From Tetradesmus obliquus (lineage: Eukaryota > Chlorophyta > Chlorophyceae > Sphaeropleales > Scenedesmaceae): a stretch of DNA of 64,000 nucleotides. The notes beneath the pieces were generated by a model. That model saw nothing but the letters and a program-made list of their open reading frames with translations. It made no database searches and had not been told where the DNA came from. The DNA lies in contig CP126201.1 in assembly GCA_030272155.1 (NCBI GenBank), forward strand, positions 4,636,501 through 4,700,500, in the 5' to 3' direction. The position numbers and the translations under genes were made by a program. This document shows positions 21,650 to 33,556 of this stretch, piece by piece (position 1 is the stretch's first letter; each line of letters starts with the position of its first letter).

Positions 21650-24600
21650 CTAAACAATGCGCTCCAGCTCCTTCGCGTACAGCAGCGCGTGGTTGATGAG
21701 GCGCATGTGCTGCTCAGCAGTGGCATCCGCAGCAGCCGCCTTGTTGAAGTGCACCACATCGCCCTCAATGGCCCAGCCATGCTGCAGCAGCAAAGAATGA
21801 CACAGAAGGATACAGCAGCAGTAGCGTCAGCAGCAGCATCCTGGTTGAAGTGCACCACATCACCCTCAATGACCCAGCCATGCTGCAGCAGAGTGGATGC
21901 ATTGCGGGATACGGCAGCAGCAGCAGGCAGCAGCAGCAGGCAGCAGCGAAAGGCATGTTGATGCACAAAGTTTGGAACATGCAGAGTTCAGTAGTAGAAT
22001 GCACACCCAGTGCCTGCTCACATGGCTTCCTCGCTAGCCTGTGCGTACTGCAGCAATCGCGCTGCCCTCCGCTCAGGCTGTATGTCAGGCTGGCTCCTTG
22101 GACCAATCAACAAAGAACTAGACACGCCTGGCTCCAAGGGACCCGTCAGCAACCCAGTGGATGCTGCCGTACCATGGGCCACAGGCAAACACACAGCATA
22201 GGAAACATCAATACCCAATGTGCGCCGCACCTGCTTCGCATACTCCTCGGTCGCCTTCCTGCTGGCCAGCATCATGAGCACCTGCGCATCAGCCAGCTTC
22301 AGGCTGGGGTACGAGGCCTCAGCGCAGCTGGCGATCTCGTCCCTGCAGCAGCAGCAGCAGTGCTCAGCACACCTGCTTCGCATGCCAGGCTCTTGCCTGC
22401 GCTTTTGTTGAATGCACAAATGCGCGGCTGCTATGTCTCCCTGTGCTGACTCAAACGCAAGCGCACCGTCCTTGCCAGCAACGCATGTGCCGCTACAGCC
22501 CACTGCAGCATGTGCTGCTACAGCCCAACACAGCACACAGCATGTGCCGCTACAGCCCACTGCAGCATGTGCTGCTACAGCCCAACACAGCACACAGCAT
22601 GTGCCGCTACAGCCCACTGCAGCATGTGCTGCTACAGCCTAACACAGCACACAGCACGTGCCGCTACAGCCCACTGCAGCATGTGCCGCTACAGCCCAAC
22701 ACAGCACACAGCATGTGCCGCTAAAGCCCGATACAGCCAGCCGCCCCACCTGACAGTGGCGCTGAGCTGCTCCACAGCAAAGCTGCACTCAGGGGGCAGG
22801 CTCTTGCCCGCAGTCAGCACCTTGTTGTACGCGCCCTCCATGAGCCACTGCTCCAGCTGCACCGCGCTGGCCACATGGGAAACGGTCATGCCCTGCAGGT
22901 AAACAGGCAGCAGCAACACAGCAGCAACAAGAAGCATCAGCAGAGGTCCATCAGCCACTGCTGCTACTGCGCCGCGCTGGCCACCTGAGGTACAGTCATG
23001 CCCTGCGCGCAGAAAGGCAACAGGAACACAGCAGCAACAACAACAGTCAGCGGAGGACCAAGAGCCACTGCTCCAGCTGCGCCACACTGGCCAAGTGGGG
23101 CACGGTCATGCCCTGTGCACAGCGCATAGCGCCAAGAACAGACAGTAGCAGCAAGCAGTGTAAGCAGCGCAAGAGCAGTCAAGGAGGAGGGCATGCTTCC
23201 ATCGTGCCACTGCACTAGCTGCAGCACGCTGGCCACACGCGGCACCGCCGTGCCCAGCAGGAGGCGCGCGGTGCCAACCTCAGACAGCAGCAACAGCACA
23301 GAAGTCAGCAGCATCAAGACGCTCTTCTCAACTGCGAAGCTCACCTCACCTCTGTTCAGAGTAAGCTCATGTAACAACACCCACACATAACAGGGACTCA
23401 AACCCTTGCAGCGGCCCACCTCTGCGGGGATGAGCTCCAGCTCCGTGTGGAATTCAGCGATGCGGTTGGCCACCAGCAGCCGCAGCAGGTTCAGCCCAGC
23501 AAACATCCACTGCTGGGGCGCAGCAGGCAGCACCGAGCTGCAGAGAGGAGACGAAGAAATGCAGGGCAGCAGTGTTCATGTCCTGAGCCCAAAAAACAGT
23601 GGCAAGCACTGAGCTGGAGCGTGCGCTAGTTGATGTGTAGATGTAGATGCATGTCAGCGCGTGCGTGCGCGGCAATAACGCGGACCGTGCATGCAACTGT
23701 TGGCTTGCTGCAGACTGCGTGTAGCAACATGCCGCAGTGCTGCTCCGACCAGTACGCATTGCAGGCCCCGTTGGCACAAACATCCAGCTGCGTGCTCTGC
23801 GACTGCACAGCATGCTGCTTGGGCACTGCCGTGCTGCTACAATGGCCCCTGTGCTGCATTGAATCCGCCTGCACTGCACCGGACAAGAGCTGCACATCAC
23901 GCAAAACTTACACTGTGTGCCTGCGCAAAAGGTCTTGAGCTGCGCAAAGCACCCTAGCTGAAGCACCAACTCTGCAATGCAGTGGATGCTTCTCGCATGT
24001 CCGGCCAACGCACCGCGTGTCTGCGTAGAAGGTCTTGAGCTGCGTGAAGCTGCTCTCCAGCGCCGCCTCGCTCTGAGACTTGAGCGCCAGCAGCACCGCA
24101 TGCTCGTACACGTCGCCTGCAGGAACAGCAAAGGCGAAAACACAAACACACAGCAGCATGGCCTGCTCATGAACATAACCTGCAACGCATAGCCGCAGCT
24201 GCAGGTGTGCACAGCAGCTGCTGCCATGCAATGATGCACCGCCTGCCAGCAGGACGCACTGTCCATCCCACTGGCTGCTGTGCTGAGCTGCTGTGCGCCG
24301 GCTGCTGTGTGGCTGGTGCACGCACAGAGGCACACCAAGCGCTGCGCAGGTTCTGCACGAGCGGCCCCACTCAATGGGAACCCCTTGATGCCTGTTGTAT
24401 CCATGCTTGAACCATGCTGTGCCGCGTCATCTTGAGCCAGCACACCAAGCAAACAGGGTTACGCAAGATAGCATCTGTGCTGTTGGCTGCTGCATCATGC
24501 CACTCACGTGCCAGCAGCAGCTCCTGCTGTGCAGTGGGGCTGCTGAAGTCCGAGTTTGGCGGCACTGCTGGTAGCTGGATCAGCTTGATCTGCAGCAGAA

Positions 24601-24861
24601 ACAAACCACAATACTTCAGGACATTGATAGCTGCAGCCTTCAGTAGCTGCACACGCTTAAGAGGCACGCTGCTGCTCACCTTGATCTGCCCCAGCACTGT
24701 CTTTCCTGTTGCCAAATCATTCTTCTTGTAGGCGTTCTGAGAAAGACAGAGCAAGGCCCAAGTTACAGAAGAATCAATCAGATACTACTCGCAGCATCGT
24801 CCAACACTGGCGCTACCTTGAGCTTGTCCAGCAGTTGCTGCGTGTCCTTCAAAACAGTCAT
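21650..24861 (-). CDS. RPN12: 26S proteasome regulatory particle lid subunit RPN12 (PSMD8)
   Basis: Eight exons join in phase into 263 residues: 24861-24817, 24736-24680, 24589-24508, 24116-24014, 23537-23420, 22892-22750, 22342-22231 and 21781-21650 (TAG). RPN12/PSMD8 landmarks are collinear: LLLARDVYEHAVLLALKSQS, FTQLKTFYADT, GLNLLRLLVANRIAEFHTEL, VQLEQWLMEGAYNKVLTAGK, then the PCI region DEIASCAEASYPSLKLADAQ, RKATEEYAKQHGWAIEGDVV and the terminal YAKELERIV. Length matches the family core (~265). RPN12 is the last lid subunit to be incorporated and is needed for lid-base joining in the nucleus and cytosol. The start MTVLKDTQQLLDKLK is the only phase-compatible ATG exon. Several introns contain decayed copies of adjacent exon pieces. 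Confidence 0.92.
22957..23345 (-). repeat. Three to four decayed copies of RPN12 exon 6
   Basis: The start of exon 6 (GMTVSHVASAVQLEQWLMEG) recurs at 22957-23004 (an in-frame stop replaces a Leu codon), 23050-23113 and 23193-23290. A piece like its tail (CSFAVEQL) recurs at 23318-23345. Further RPN12 fragments are 23913-23945 (exon 4 tail), 21842-21886 (exon 8 head) and 21435-21470 (exon 8 tail, KELERVE then stop). Confidence 0.85.
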
Positions 24862-25230
24862 GCTGCTTGCTGCTCCTGCTAATCTTCCTCAAGAAGCTAT
24901 GTGAGCGGTGATCCACGTCGATTTAATAGATTCAGGATCCCAAATTGTCAATATGATTTGATAGTGTATTGCAGAGGTCGACGACGGAAGAGAAAGCTTG
25001 CAGTTGGTGTATGACGAGAGTGCAGACAGTCACAGCAGTTGCGCTGTGTCCTAAATATATGCGTTTAAGACCTTAAGCTGATAGTTTTTCTGCAATTAGT
25101 CTGTCGAACACCTGCTCGTTGTCTACTTTATGTGACAGGGTTGTAGGAGGCAGGCCCTGCAGGGCAGTGTCAGGGTATACCTTCAGCGAGGTCGTCAAGG
25201 CTTCAAGGCAATGCTTACCAACAAAAGTAA

Positions 25231-25608
25231 CGCAAGCAGACAACACAAGCAAGGGTCCAAGAGCCCTTCATACTGTCGTGTACAGAGCACTAGTCCAAAG
25301 TTAACAGCTCAACCACACAAACCACCCTGAAGCCCGCTCCGCACCTGGCGGGTGCTGCAGTGCCATGGGCTGACATGCACTCGGTGGCTTCACCTGCTTA
25401 CAGATACATACAACCGGGTCGCAAGCAGACAACACAAGCAAGGGTCCAAGAGCCCTTCATACTGTCGTGTACAGAGCACTAGTCCAAAGTTAACAGCTCA
25501 ACCACACAAACCACCCTGAAGCCCGCTCCGCACCTGGCGGGTGCTGCAGTGCCATGGGCTGACATGCACTCGGTGGCTTCACCTGCTTACAGATACATAC
25601 AACCGGGT
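25231..25608. repeat. Perfect 189-bp direct tandem duplication
   Basis: Positions 25231-25419 and 25420-25608 are identical over all 189 bases compared by eye, so the duplication is very recent or an assembly effect. No coding potential was recognised. Confidence 0.9.
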
Positions 25609-25734
25609 AGAGCAAACGCATCTGAAGGCGCTTGGGTTGTCAAGTGCTGCCATTTGCGGCTTGAACGCAGCCATAGGGTTTCCCAACCCTATGGCAAGCT
25701 GCACGCTGCAAGATGACAAGCCCACAGCTCAACT

Positions 25735-25849
25735 CATCATCATCATGTTACCATTTAAGCCATAGCAACGTCGCCATCCGCCCCGCGCCCCACAGGAGCG
25801 GCTGAAAGAACAGGCGAAGGGGGAAGGGGAGGGAGCACTATTTCATTAT
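25735..25849 (-). repeat. Dispersed repeat, copy 1 (GC-rich body with (GAT)n end)
   Basis: About 115 bases are nearly identical to the two copies at 49989-50222. Read on the minus strand, each copy ends in a short GAT/ATG run, as the 3' ends of some non-LTR retroposons do. No ORF is present. Confidence 0.75.
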
Positions 25850-26339
25850 CCCGCTTGCAGACATTCCTGTGATTCCAGGCAAGAACAAGGTAGTCAGCAA
25901 TCAGCCGAGCAGCCAACCTGCAAACACCAGGTAACCGCCAAGCCCACAGCCAACTGTGACGACTGTGCCTGCAGGCTGTGCTGGCACATGCTGCTACACC
26001 TGTGCTACAACACGGCGCAGGGCTGCTGCCTCCCGCGCCTGCAAATCCGCCACCACTATGCTCCCAACAATCCTATTGCCTGCTGATGACTCAACCGCTG
26101 CTGCAGCGGTGACACGCCCGGCCTCCTCAATGCCCATGCCAGTCATGATGTTGCCGCAGCCACCCAGAGGGCAACAACTTGCTGTGCAAGTAAACCAACC
26201 AAGGTCAACAGGCAACCCGTTCCAGATAACCGCCATCAAACAACGAGTCAGCCCTGAGTTGAAAATACACCAGCAGCTGCTGCAGCCTACTGCCGGCGTT
26301 GCTGCTGCATCCAGCCTCCAAAAGCACGAACACATGTAC

Positions 26340-27135
26340 AGCTCTGCAAATTGTCACTCAACATAGCACCCAGCAATGCAGCAGATCCAACCCACATAGT
26401 ATCCAGCAATGCAGCAGTTCCATCCATTGCTCCCAAAATGCAGCTGCTTAATTCAACTTGGCACCCAACAATGCTGCTGTTCAAATCAACATGGCACCCA
26501 AAATGCAGCAGTTTCAACCCACATTGCTCCCAAAATGCAGTAGTTCCAACCCAAAATGCCCCCAACAAGGCGGCAGTTCCATCCAACGTTGCTCCCAACA
26601 ATGCCGCAGTTTCATCCCACATAGCACCCAGCAATGCAGCAGGTTCATCCAAGATTGCCCCCAAAATGCGGCAGGTCCATCCCAGCAATGCAGCTCTAAC
26701 CCACACAGCGTCCAATGCAGCACGTCTGACCCACATGGCACCCAGCCACGCCGCTTTTCAGATCAACACTGTTCCCAAAAGGCAGCAGGTCCATCCAACA
26801 TCGCTCTCAAAATGCAGCAGTTCCAATCCACATAGCACCCAGCATTGCAGCAGGTCTAACCCACATGGCACCCAGTAATACTGCTGTTCAAATCAACATT
26901 GCTTTCAAAATGCTGCCGTTCAAACCAACGTTGCACTCGACACTGCAGCAGAATACGTCAATGTTGCACCCCATAATGCAGCAACTCAAGTCAACACTGC
27001 ACCCAACCATGCCGCAGCTCACAGTCAACGCTAATTTCAACATTGCAGCAGCAGTTCAGTTCAATGTTGCACCCAACAATGCAGCAATCTGGCTCAGCAT
27101 CGCACCCCACAATGCAGCAACTGCTGCCAACGTTG
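26340..27135. repeat. Imperfect minisatellite (about 24-33-bp units)
   Basis: Some 30 degenerate units follow the pattern 'CA(T/A)(A/T)GCACCCA(G/A)(C/A)AATGCAGCAG' with an inserted TTCAATCAACATTG-like block. Many chance ORFs rich in Ser/Asn/Ala cross it in all frames; none is taken as a gene. Confidence 0.8.
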
Positions 27136-27480
27136 CCAGGATTTGGTTTGATAAAAAGGCAACCAGTTGCAACATTAATGCCGCAGGCCGATGGTGCACC
27201 GTATTGATACATAATGTAACCGTAGCATAATGGCACTGGCCGCCAGCGGCTGCAATGCCTGCCATGGCCAGTGCTGCATGCCTTGATTGACTTGGCCAGC
27301 ATGCTTACCAGCAGCTCTGCGTACCATGCAGGTAACGCATAACTGACCTTGACTTTACGCAATCGATCTCAACTTCAGGCAACATATGTTGACATGCATG
27401 TTAACACCACAACGGGCCTGGTGGATTGCTGTTGCAATAAATTAATATACAATATTTTAGCAACCATAGCCAGGACATAA

Positions 27481-28255
27481 CCAAGCCCAGGATGTCAGCC
27501 GCCAAAGGCGTCATCACCAGCACCTACAGCCAGGAGATTACGATACCCACCGGCTGACTACTGTGTCACCGCACCAGCACCCACAGACCGGCTGAGGCTA
27601 TAATAAAGCCCGCAAAACGCACAACTGCAGCAGTCGTCACGAGCACCCGCAAACATGACACCACCAGGCCCAGGATGCTGCATCACCGCACCAGTACCCA
27701 CAGCCCCGAGATGACCAGGCCAAAGATGTAAGCCGCCGAGACGTCATCACCAGCACCTTCTGCACCAGCTCAGCAAAGTTTGCTGATGATGTTATCACCA
27801 GCACCCACAAACAAAAGAGATTACTACGCAGAGAACGCTGCATCACCGCACCAGCACCCACAGCCACGAGATGTCCAGGCCCAAAATATTGGTGGCCAAA
27901 AACGTCATCACCAGCACCAACAGCCAGGAGATCACTACGCCCACCGGCATGATGCTGTGTCACCGGACCAGCACTCACAGCCATGAGATGACCAGGTCAA
28001 GGAAGCATCATATGTAGGCGGCTGGCAGCGAATCACCAGCACCTACAGCCAGGATAATGCTACACCCAGAACGCTGCGTCACCGCACCCATAGCCAGGAG
28101 ATGACCAGGCCCAGGATGTAGGCGGCTGATGACGTCATCACCAGCACCTTCTGCACCAGCTTGGCATCCTGTGCAACCAGTTGGTGCTAGGACACTACCA
28201 AGCCTCGGGTGATGTGTCACCGCACCAGCACCCACAGCCAGTGAAATTACTAAGC
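27481..28255 (-). repeat. Array of about seven decayed copies of the ENT terminal exon
   Basis: Sections near 27481, 27640-27775, 27841-27915, 27930-28030, 28077-28165 and 28205-28250 repeat the end of the ENT last exon (28330-28477) including its stop codon region. The shared core is a block reading GACGTCATCACCAGCACC on the plus strand followed by CACCGCACCAGCACCCACA. The array begins right after the true stop codon. Confidence 0.8.
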
Positions 28256-28329
28256 CTAGGATTATACACAGCTGCAGAAGTCATATTTAACACCAACAAG
28301 CAGGAGATAACGATGCCTCAGATGCTGTG

Positions 28330-30446
28330 TCACCGCACCAGCACCCACAACCAGGAGATGACCAATCCAAGGATGTAGGCGGCTGATGACGTCATCACCA
28401 GCACCTTCTGCACCAGCTTTGCATCCGCAGCAACCAGCCCCACAGGCGCGCTGCAGTACACTGAGGCAGAGATGTAGCTGCAGCGCAGGGCAGGCGGGAC
28501 AGGCAGTACAAGAGGCACAGTGGCAGCACAAGGGCAGTTCCATCGAGTGGGCGTTGTCAACATCAACAAGAGGGTTTAAAGCAACATCCTGCATGCAGCA
28601 GTCGGTACAAAGCGCTAGCCCGCCAATGGTTGGCACGTGCCTTTTCCTTTGATGATGAGCGCTGCCGCAGCTGCCGCAGCAGCTGCTTGTAGAAATGGTC
28701 GTCTGCGGCATGTTTGAAGAACGCACAGTAAGCTCAAACGCATGCCAGTTCTGTGCGTTGCTCGTTGCTTCTGCCCTGCCGCCTGCTGGTCAAGCCCCGG
28801 CTCTCGCATGCATTGAGGACAGGAGGCACAGGTGTATACAGGTGTATACAGGTGTATACCATACCGTCTCGCAGCAATCGCACGGCAGTCAGCTGACAGC
28901 AGCAATTCCAACCACCTAACAGCCAATGACCACCAGTCCCACCTCTGGCACGTGTTGAGCGCATAGCAGAGCGGCACAAAAGTCATGGGCCCAGCACACA
29001 GCTTCAGCGCCATCAGAAAGGCAGTCACAAATACAGCCATGTAGGCAAGCGCTGCGGACAGCAGCGTTGAGCGTGGGTAGCGCAGCGGCCGTATGGGCAG
29101 GAGCGCTGATCCTGTGAAGCTGCCTGCCTGCTGAGCCATGAGGATGAGCTGGATGTACCAGGTGCCGATTGCTGGCCACTGCAGCGCACCAATTTGAATT
29201 CAAAGGCAGCCGTGCGGTGCAGCAAGAGCGGGAAAGTCCTTGTGAGTGCATGTACAAACGGCCAGAGGTATGCATGCAGGATGGGTTGGATGTACCAAGT
29301 GCTGACTGCTGGCCACTGCAAGTGCAGTAAAGTGGTGTTGTGAGGAACGGGATGGGGCAGCGGAGGCGGCAGGGATGGGTCAGAATGGGCAATAGTGAGA
29401 TTACTTGTGCTTGTGAGCTGTTGCAGGTGAATCATGCAGGGCAAGGCACCCATGTGCCGCCTGTGGCACTTTTGACGGACACATAGTGCGTGCATACTAT
29501 GTAATACAGTGAGGAACCGACGACAGAACATGCAGCTCTTGCCGCCAGTGTGGGCACACACGCAGTTTGTATCTTTGAGGCACCCACTCACACACACGTG
29601 ACGCGGCTGCCTCGTGCTGCCTGCCATGACACTGCACATCCATCTTTGCCTTATGCTGTTTGACGCTGCACTACGTAACATCTTTGCCACGACACATGTG
29701 CACACGGATCTGCCACTCCCTGCAGCCAGAAACTCACCTCTCCCACTTGCGGCGACAGCACGAGTGGCACAATCGAGGCGCCCACCACGCTCTGGATCAG
29801 CGCGCAGATCATGTAGGGGTAGATAAGCCTGCAGGCCAGCCACACGCATATAGTATATAATATTATATAGACATTGACATTATATGATGCAGTTTTCCAG
29901 ACTTGGTCGCAATGTTTAAGCCACTAGCTGTTTGAAAGCCTGTGGCCTATTCCCGAAACTTAAACCTTGGAGTGTTGTTGTGCCTGATGGCACATGCTTG
30001 CTTGCGAGAGTGCTGTCCACACAACTAGAATGGTGATGTGCACATTATACCGCGTAGCTCGTATGTAACAGTACTTCGACAAGGCTTCAGCAAGCAAGTG
30101 ATACGGACTGTGTTGCAGCAGTGACAGCCAACAGCCAGTCGGTTCAATATCCCAACTTTACAACTTGCCTGCAGGCCAGCCATGCGCTGGTGGTCAGTGG
30201 CAGCAGCCCCTCCCTCATCAGGCCTCCACCCTGCTGGAACTTGCGCAGTGACATCACCGACTTGGGCAGCGTGATCAGGCCTGCACGGCAGCGACAGCAG
30301 CAGCAACAGCAGCAGCGGCAGCAGCAGCAGCAGCAGCAGGATCTGAAGGCTAGTCAGTGGCAGCAGCCCCTCCCTCATCAGGCCGCCGCCTTGCTGGAAT
30401 GTGCGCAATGACATCACAGACTTGGGCAGCGTGATCAGGCCTGCAC

Positions 30447-30543
<97 letters not shown>

Positions 30544-31552
30544 TTTGAACTTGGTGATGGCAGGATGCGGTCAGCGTACAGATGGCAGGCAGCAGCAGCC
30601 AGCTCATGTGCAGGACTTGAGGGCCACGAGCAGTAGCAGCAGAAGCAGCAGCAGTGGGCGCTGAAGTTGCACACTTCCAGGACACGTCCCTCAGACATCT
30701 GCAAGGCAAACTTTGCAGCCGATGCCACCTCAGCAGCAGCAGCAGCAGCAGCAGGAGCAGTTGCTCGGCGCCTTCGCAAAAGCTGATTACTCACGCCTCA
30801 CAAATGACACGCGCTTGGCCTTCACAGCTGGTGCTCCTTCACCGCCTGCAAACTCCAGCTGCCGTGGCTTGGCACTGCCTGCGCCAGAAGCAGCAGCAGC
30901 AGCAGCAGCAGTAGCGTCCTTCCCCAGCTGCCTTGCCGCCGCTGCTACACCTGCTGCACGCGCTGTGACTTCAGCCTTGCCATGTGCTGGCTCCTCATGC
31001 TCTGTGCTGCTCCCCAGAACACCTGGCATAGCATGCACTCCTTGGTCGGCCAGCACCTGTGTATCCTCCTCTCTCAGCTGCTGCTGAGCCTCCTTATCGC
31101 AAACCTCGCCAGCTGCGGCTGGGCCTGCACCCATAGCTGTAGCTGCTGCTGCGCCAGCGCCACCTGCACTGCCTTTGCCAGGCTGTGCAGCGCTGCTGCT
31201 GCTGCTGCTGCCACTTGCGGGCTCAGCTTCTCCTTCAGCTCCCTGGATGGACTCCTTGATCACAAACATCCCAGGCGGCTTCTGCTGCTGCTGCTGCTGC
31301 TGCTGTTGCTGCTGCTGTTGTATCTCAATCTCTGCCTCCATGACTTCCAGCAGGCTGAAGCGCTGGCTGCCAAACTTCCGGCTGGCAAAGCCGTGCATGG
31401 ACTTGCCGAAAGAGTGGCCCAGGCGCCGAAGGCTGCGGGAGCTGCGCAGAGTCAGCGCATTGAATGCACGCAGCGGTCCTGTTGCCGTGGGTGTGTCATC
31501 GTCGTCGTCTGGCAGATCAAACCTCACCCTGCGGCTGCCGCCGGCGGATCTC

Positions 31553-31625
<73 letters not shown>

Positions 31626-33067
31626 GTGGTGGTGGTGGTGCTGCTGCCAGTGCCGCAGGCTCTGCTGGCTCTGCTGCTGCACTGCTCTTGCCAGACTCCA
31701 CATCCCAGTTGCTGCTGCTGTTTGACTTGTCGGTCAACGAGCCGCAGCTGCTGCTCATCTCGCTGCGTGTCATCTTTCTGGCGTAGATGCTTGCCTTCAG
31801 CGACTTGGTGTCTCGGATGACAGCCATGGTCCTGTCCAGCGTTATGCCTGCAGGCATGTGGCCACACACACATACATGCATGTATGCTGTAAGCAGCAGC
31901 TCAACTTGTTGTGAAGGCAGTGCCATAGCGTATGCTGCTGCCTGGTGGTGCCCATGTATCGTGCAATCGCAGCTGTAACATGACAGTTTTAGGCATGGTA
32001 AATGCACAGCTGCGCACCTGCAAGCAATGCTGGACCAGCAGCTTTTCAGCGGCACCCGCCTCACTGGCCTTGGATCAAATACAGCCCTCGAGGAGGTTTT
32101 GGCCGCAGCACAACCGACACCAAGAATGCAATACATGCTATGGCCATGATGTGAATGGTGGGTTGGGCTGGCTGCGTTTAACTCCAGCCACTAATGCGTA
32201 TGCCTCAACTGGTATCAACACCAGCCAACGGCTTGCAAGCTATGGCAATTGATTCATCCCTGGCAATCTGCACGAAAATCTCACCGGGCCGCCTCTCCTG
32301 CATGTAATGAGCAACAACAAGGTGAAGCATAGACTGCGGCCAAATAGAGACACAGTCATGCACAACCATCAGCTTCTGCTTTGCAATCATCATGCCTTGC
32401 AAGCTGCGCTACTAGTAGCAGCTCACCGGGCCGCCGCTCCTGCATGTCAATGATCTGCTGCTTCAGCCGCGGCAGCACCACCGCAGCAATCAGGAAGCAG
32501 CACAGCACCAGCGCCCCAGCAATTGAGATGCACATGATGGTGCTGAGGCGCAGCCCGGTCAGCGTCTGGGGCATCACGCCTTTGCTCAGCACGCGCAGGC
32601 TGGCCATGGTTAGACCTGATGTGGCCTTGCCAGCAACGAAGGCCTGCAGGCAGCAGAAACAGCACAACATGCTCAACAAACAGACACTGCTGCAAAGTGC
32701 TTTCACCATCGGCAAAAGCCTGTCATCAGCATGTGACACAAGGGAGATGAGCAACGAAGAGATCTGTCACTGGTGCACAATGTTTTTAGCAGGCTGGCCA
32801 TGGTCAGGCCTGATGTGGCTTTGCCAGCAACAAAGGCCTGCAGGCAGCAGGCAGCGCACAGACAGCGCAGTACATCAGGTTCAACAAACAGACACTGCTA
32901 GAGATTTATGTGACTTGATCTTCGGGAAGACCATGTCATCATCTTGTGGAACAAGACGATCGTGCTTTGGACGCTTACGAGATCACATGGGTGCGCGGGT
33001 TGCTTGGCTGCTAGCTGCATACTCACGTGCACATAGCTCGGGCCGATGGCACCAGCTTCAGACACCT

Positions 33068-33125
<58 letters not shown>

Positions 33126-33518
33126 TCGTCGTTGGTGGCGGCGACAGCAACTGGGCATTGACGTAAAAGGTGCTGGTGGCAGCGCCCGTGTTGCGCCACT
33201 GCTGCTGCACCATACGACACAATCAAGCGCTTGCGCTTCAATGACAAGCTGCAGCGCAGCGTGCTGGCAGAATTGCCCAAACACGCCAGCTGCTGCACTT
33301 CCATCTGCATTTCGATGACTGGCACGCCCAGGGCCGACGCAAGGCTTCAGCATAGGAGTGTTGCAGTGGTGCTCTTGCCGGCAGGTCACTGTACATCACA
33401 CTAATGTGCAGCAGCAGTCACTGATGTGACGCTGCTGCTGCTGCTGCCACTGCCGTAGCTGCTGTGCCGCATGATGTCACTGGCGCTGCCGCGAAGAGTA
33501 ACTGGCTGCAGGATGTCC

Positions 33519-33556
<38 letters not shown>

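Larger units (their letters stand above)
24862..28329. other. Repeat-rich intergenic spacer between RPN12 and the ENT transporter
   Basis: No independent gene was recognised. From left to right the spacer holds the RPN12 promoter (24862 to about 25100), a perfect 189-bp tandem duplication, one copy of a dispersed repeat, a 0.8-kb minisatellite and a 0.8-kb array of copies of the ENT last exon. Confidence 0.6.

Noticed and set aside
26340..27135. Several 75-175-codon ORFs rich in Ser, Asn and Ala
   Set aside because: They arise in all frames from the minisatellite unit and have no independent support.
30650..30760. Candidate ENT exon (MSEGRVLEVCNF)
   Set aside because: Using it after exon 8 in the required phase creates a stop. 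Exon 8 joins exon 9 directly in phase.
33190..33400. P-loop-like string (AGKSTTATLL) on the minus strand in an ENT intron
   Set aside because: Stops interrupt the frame, no family match follows, and the ENT exons join in phase without it.
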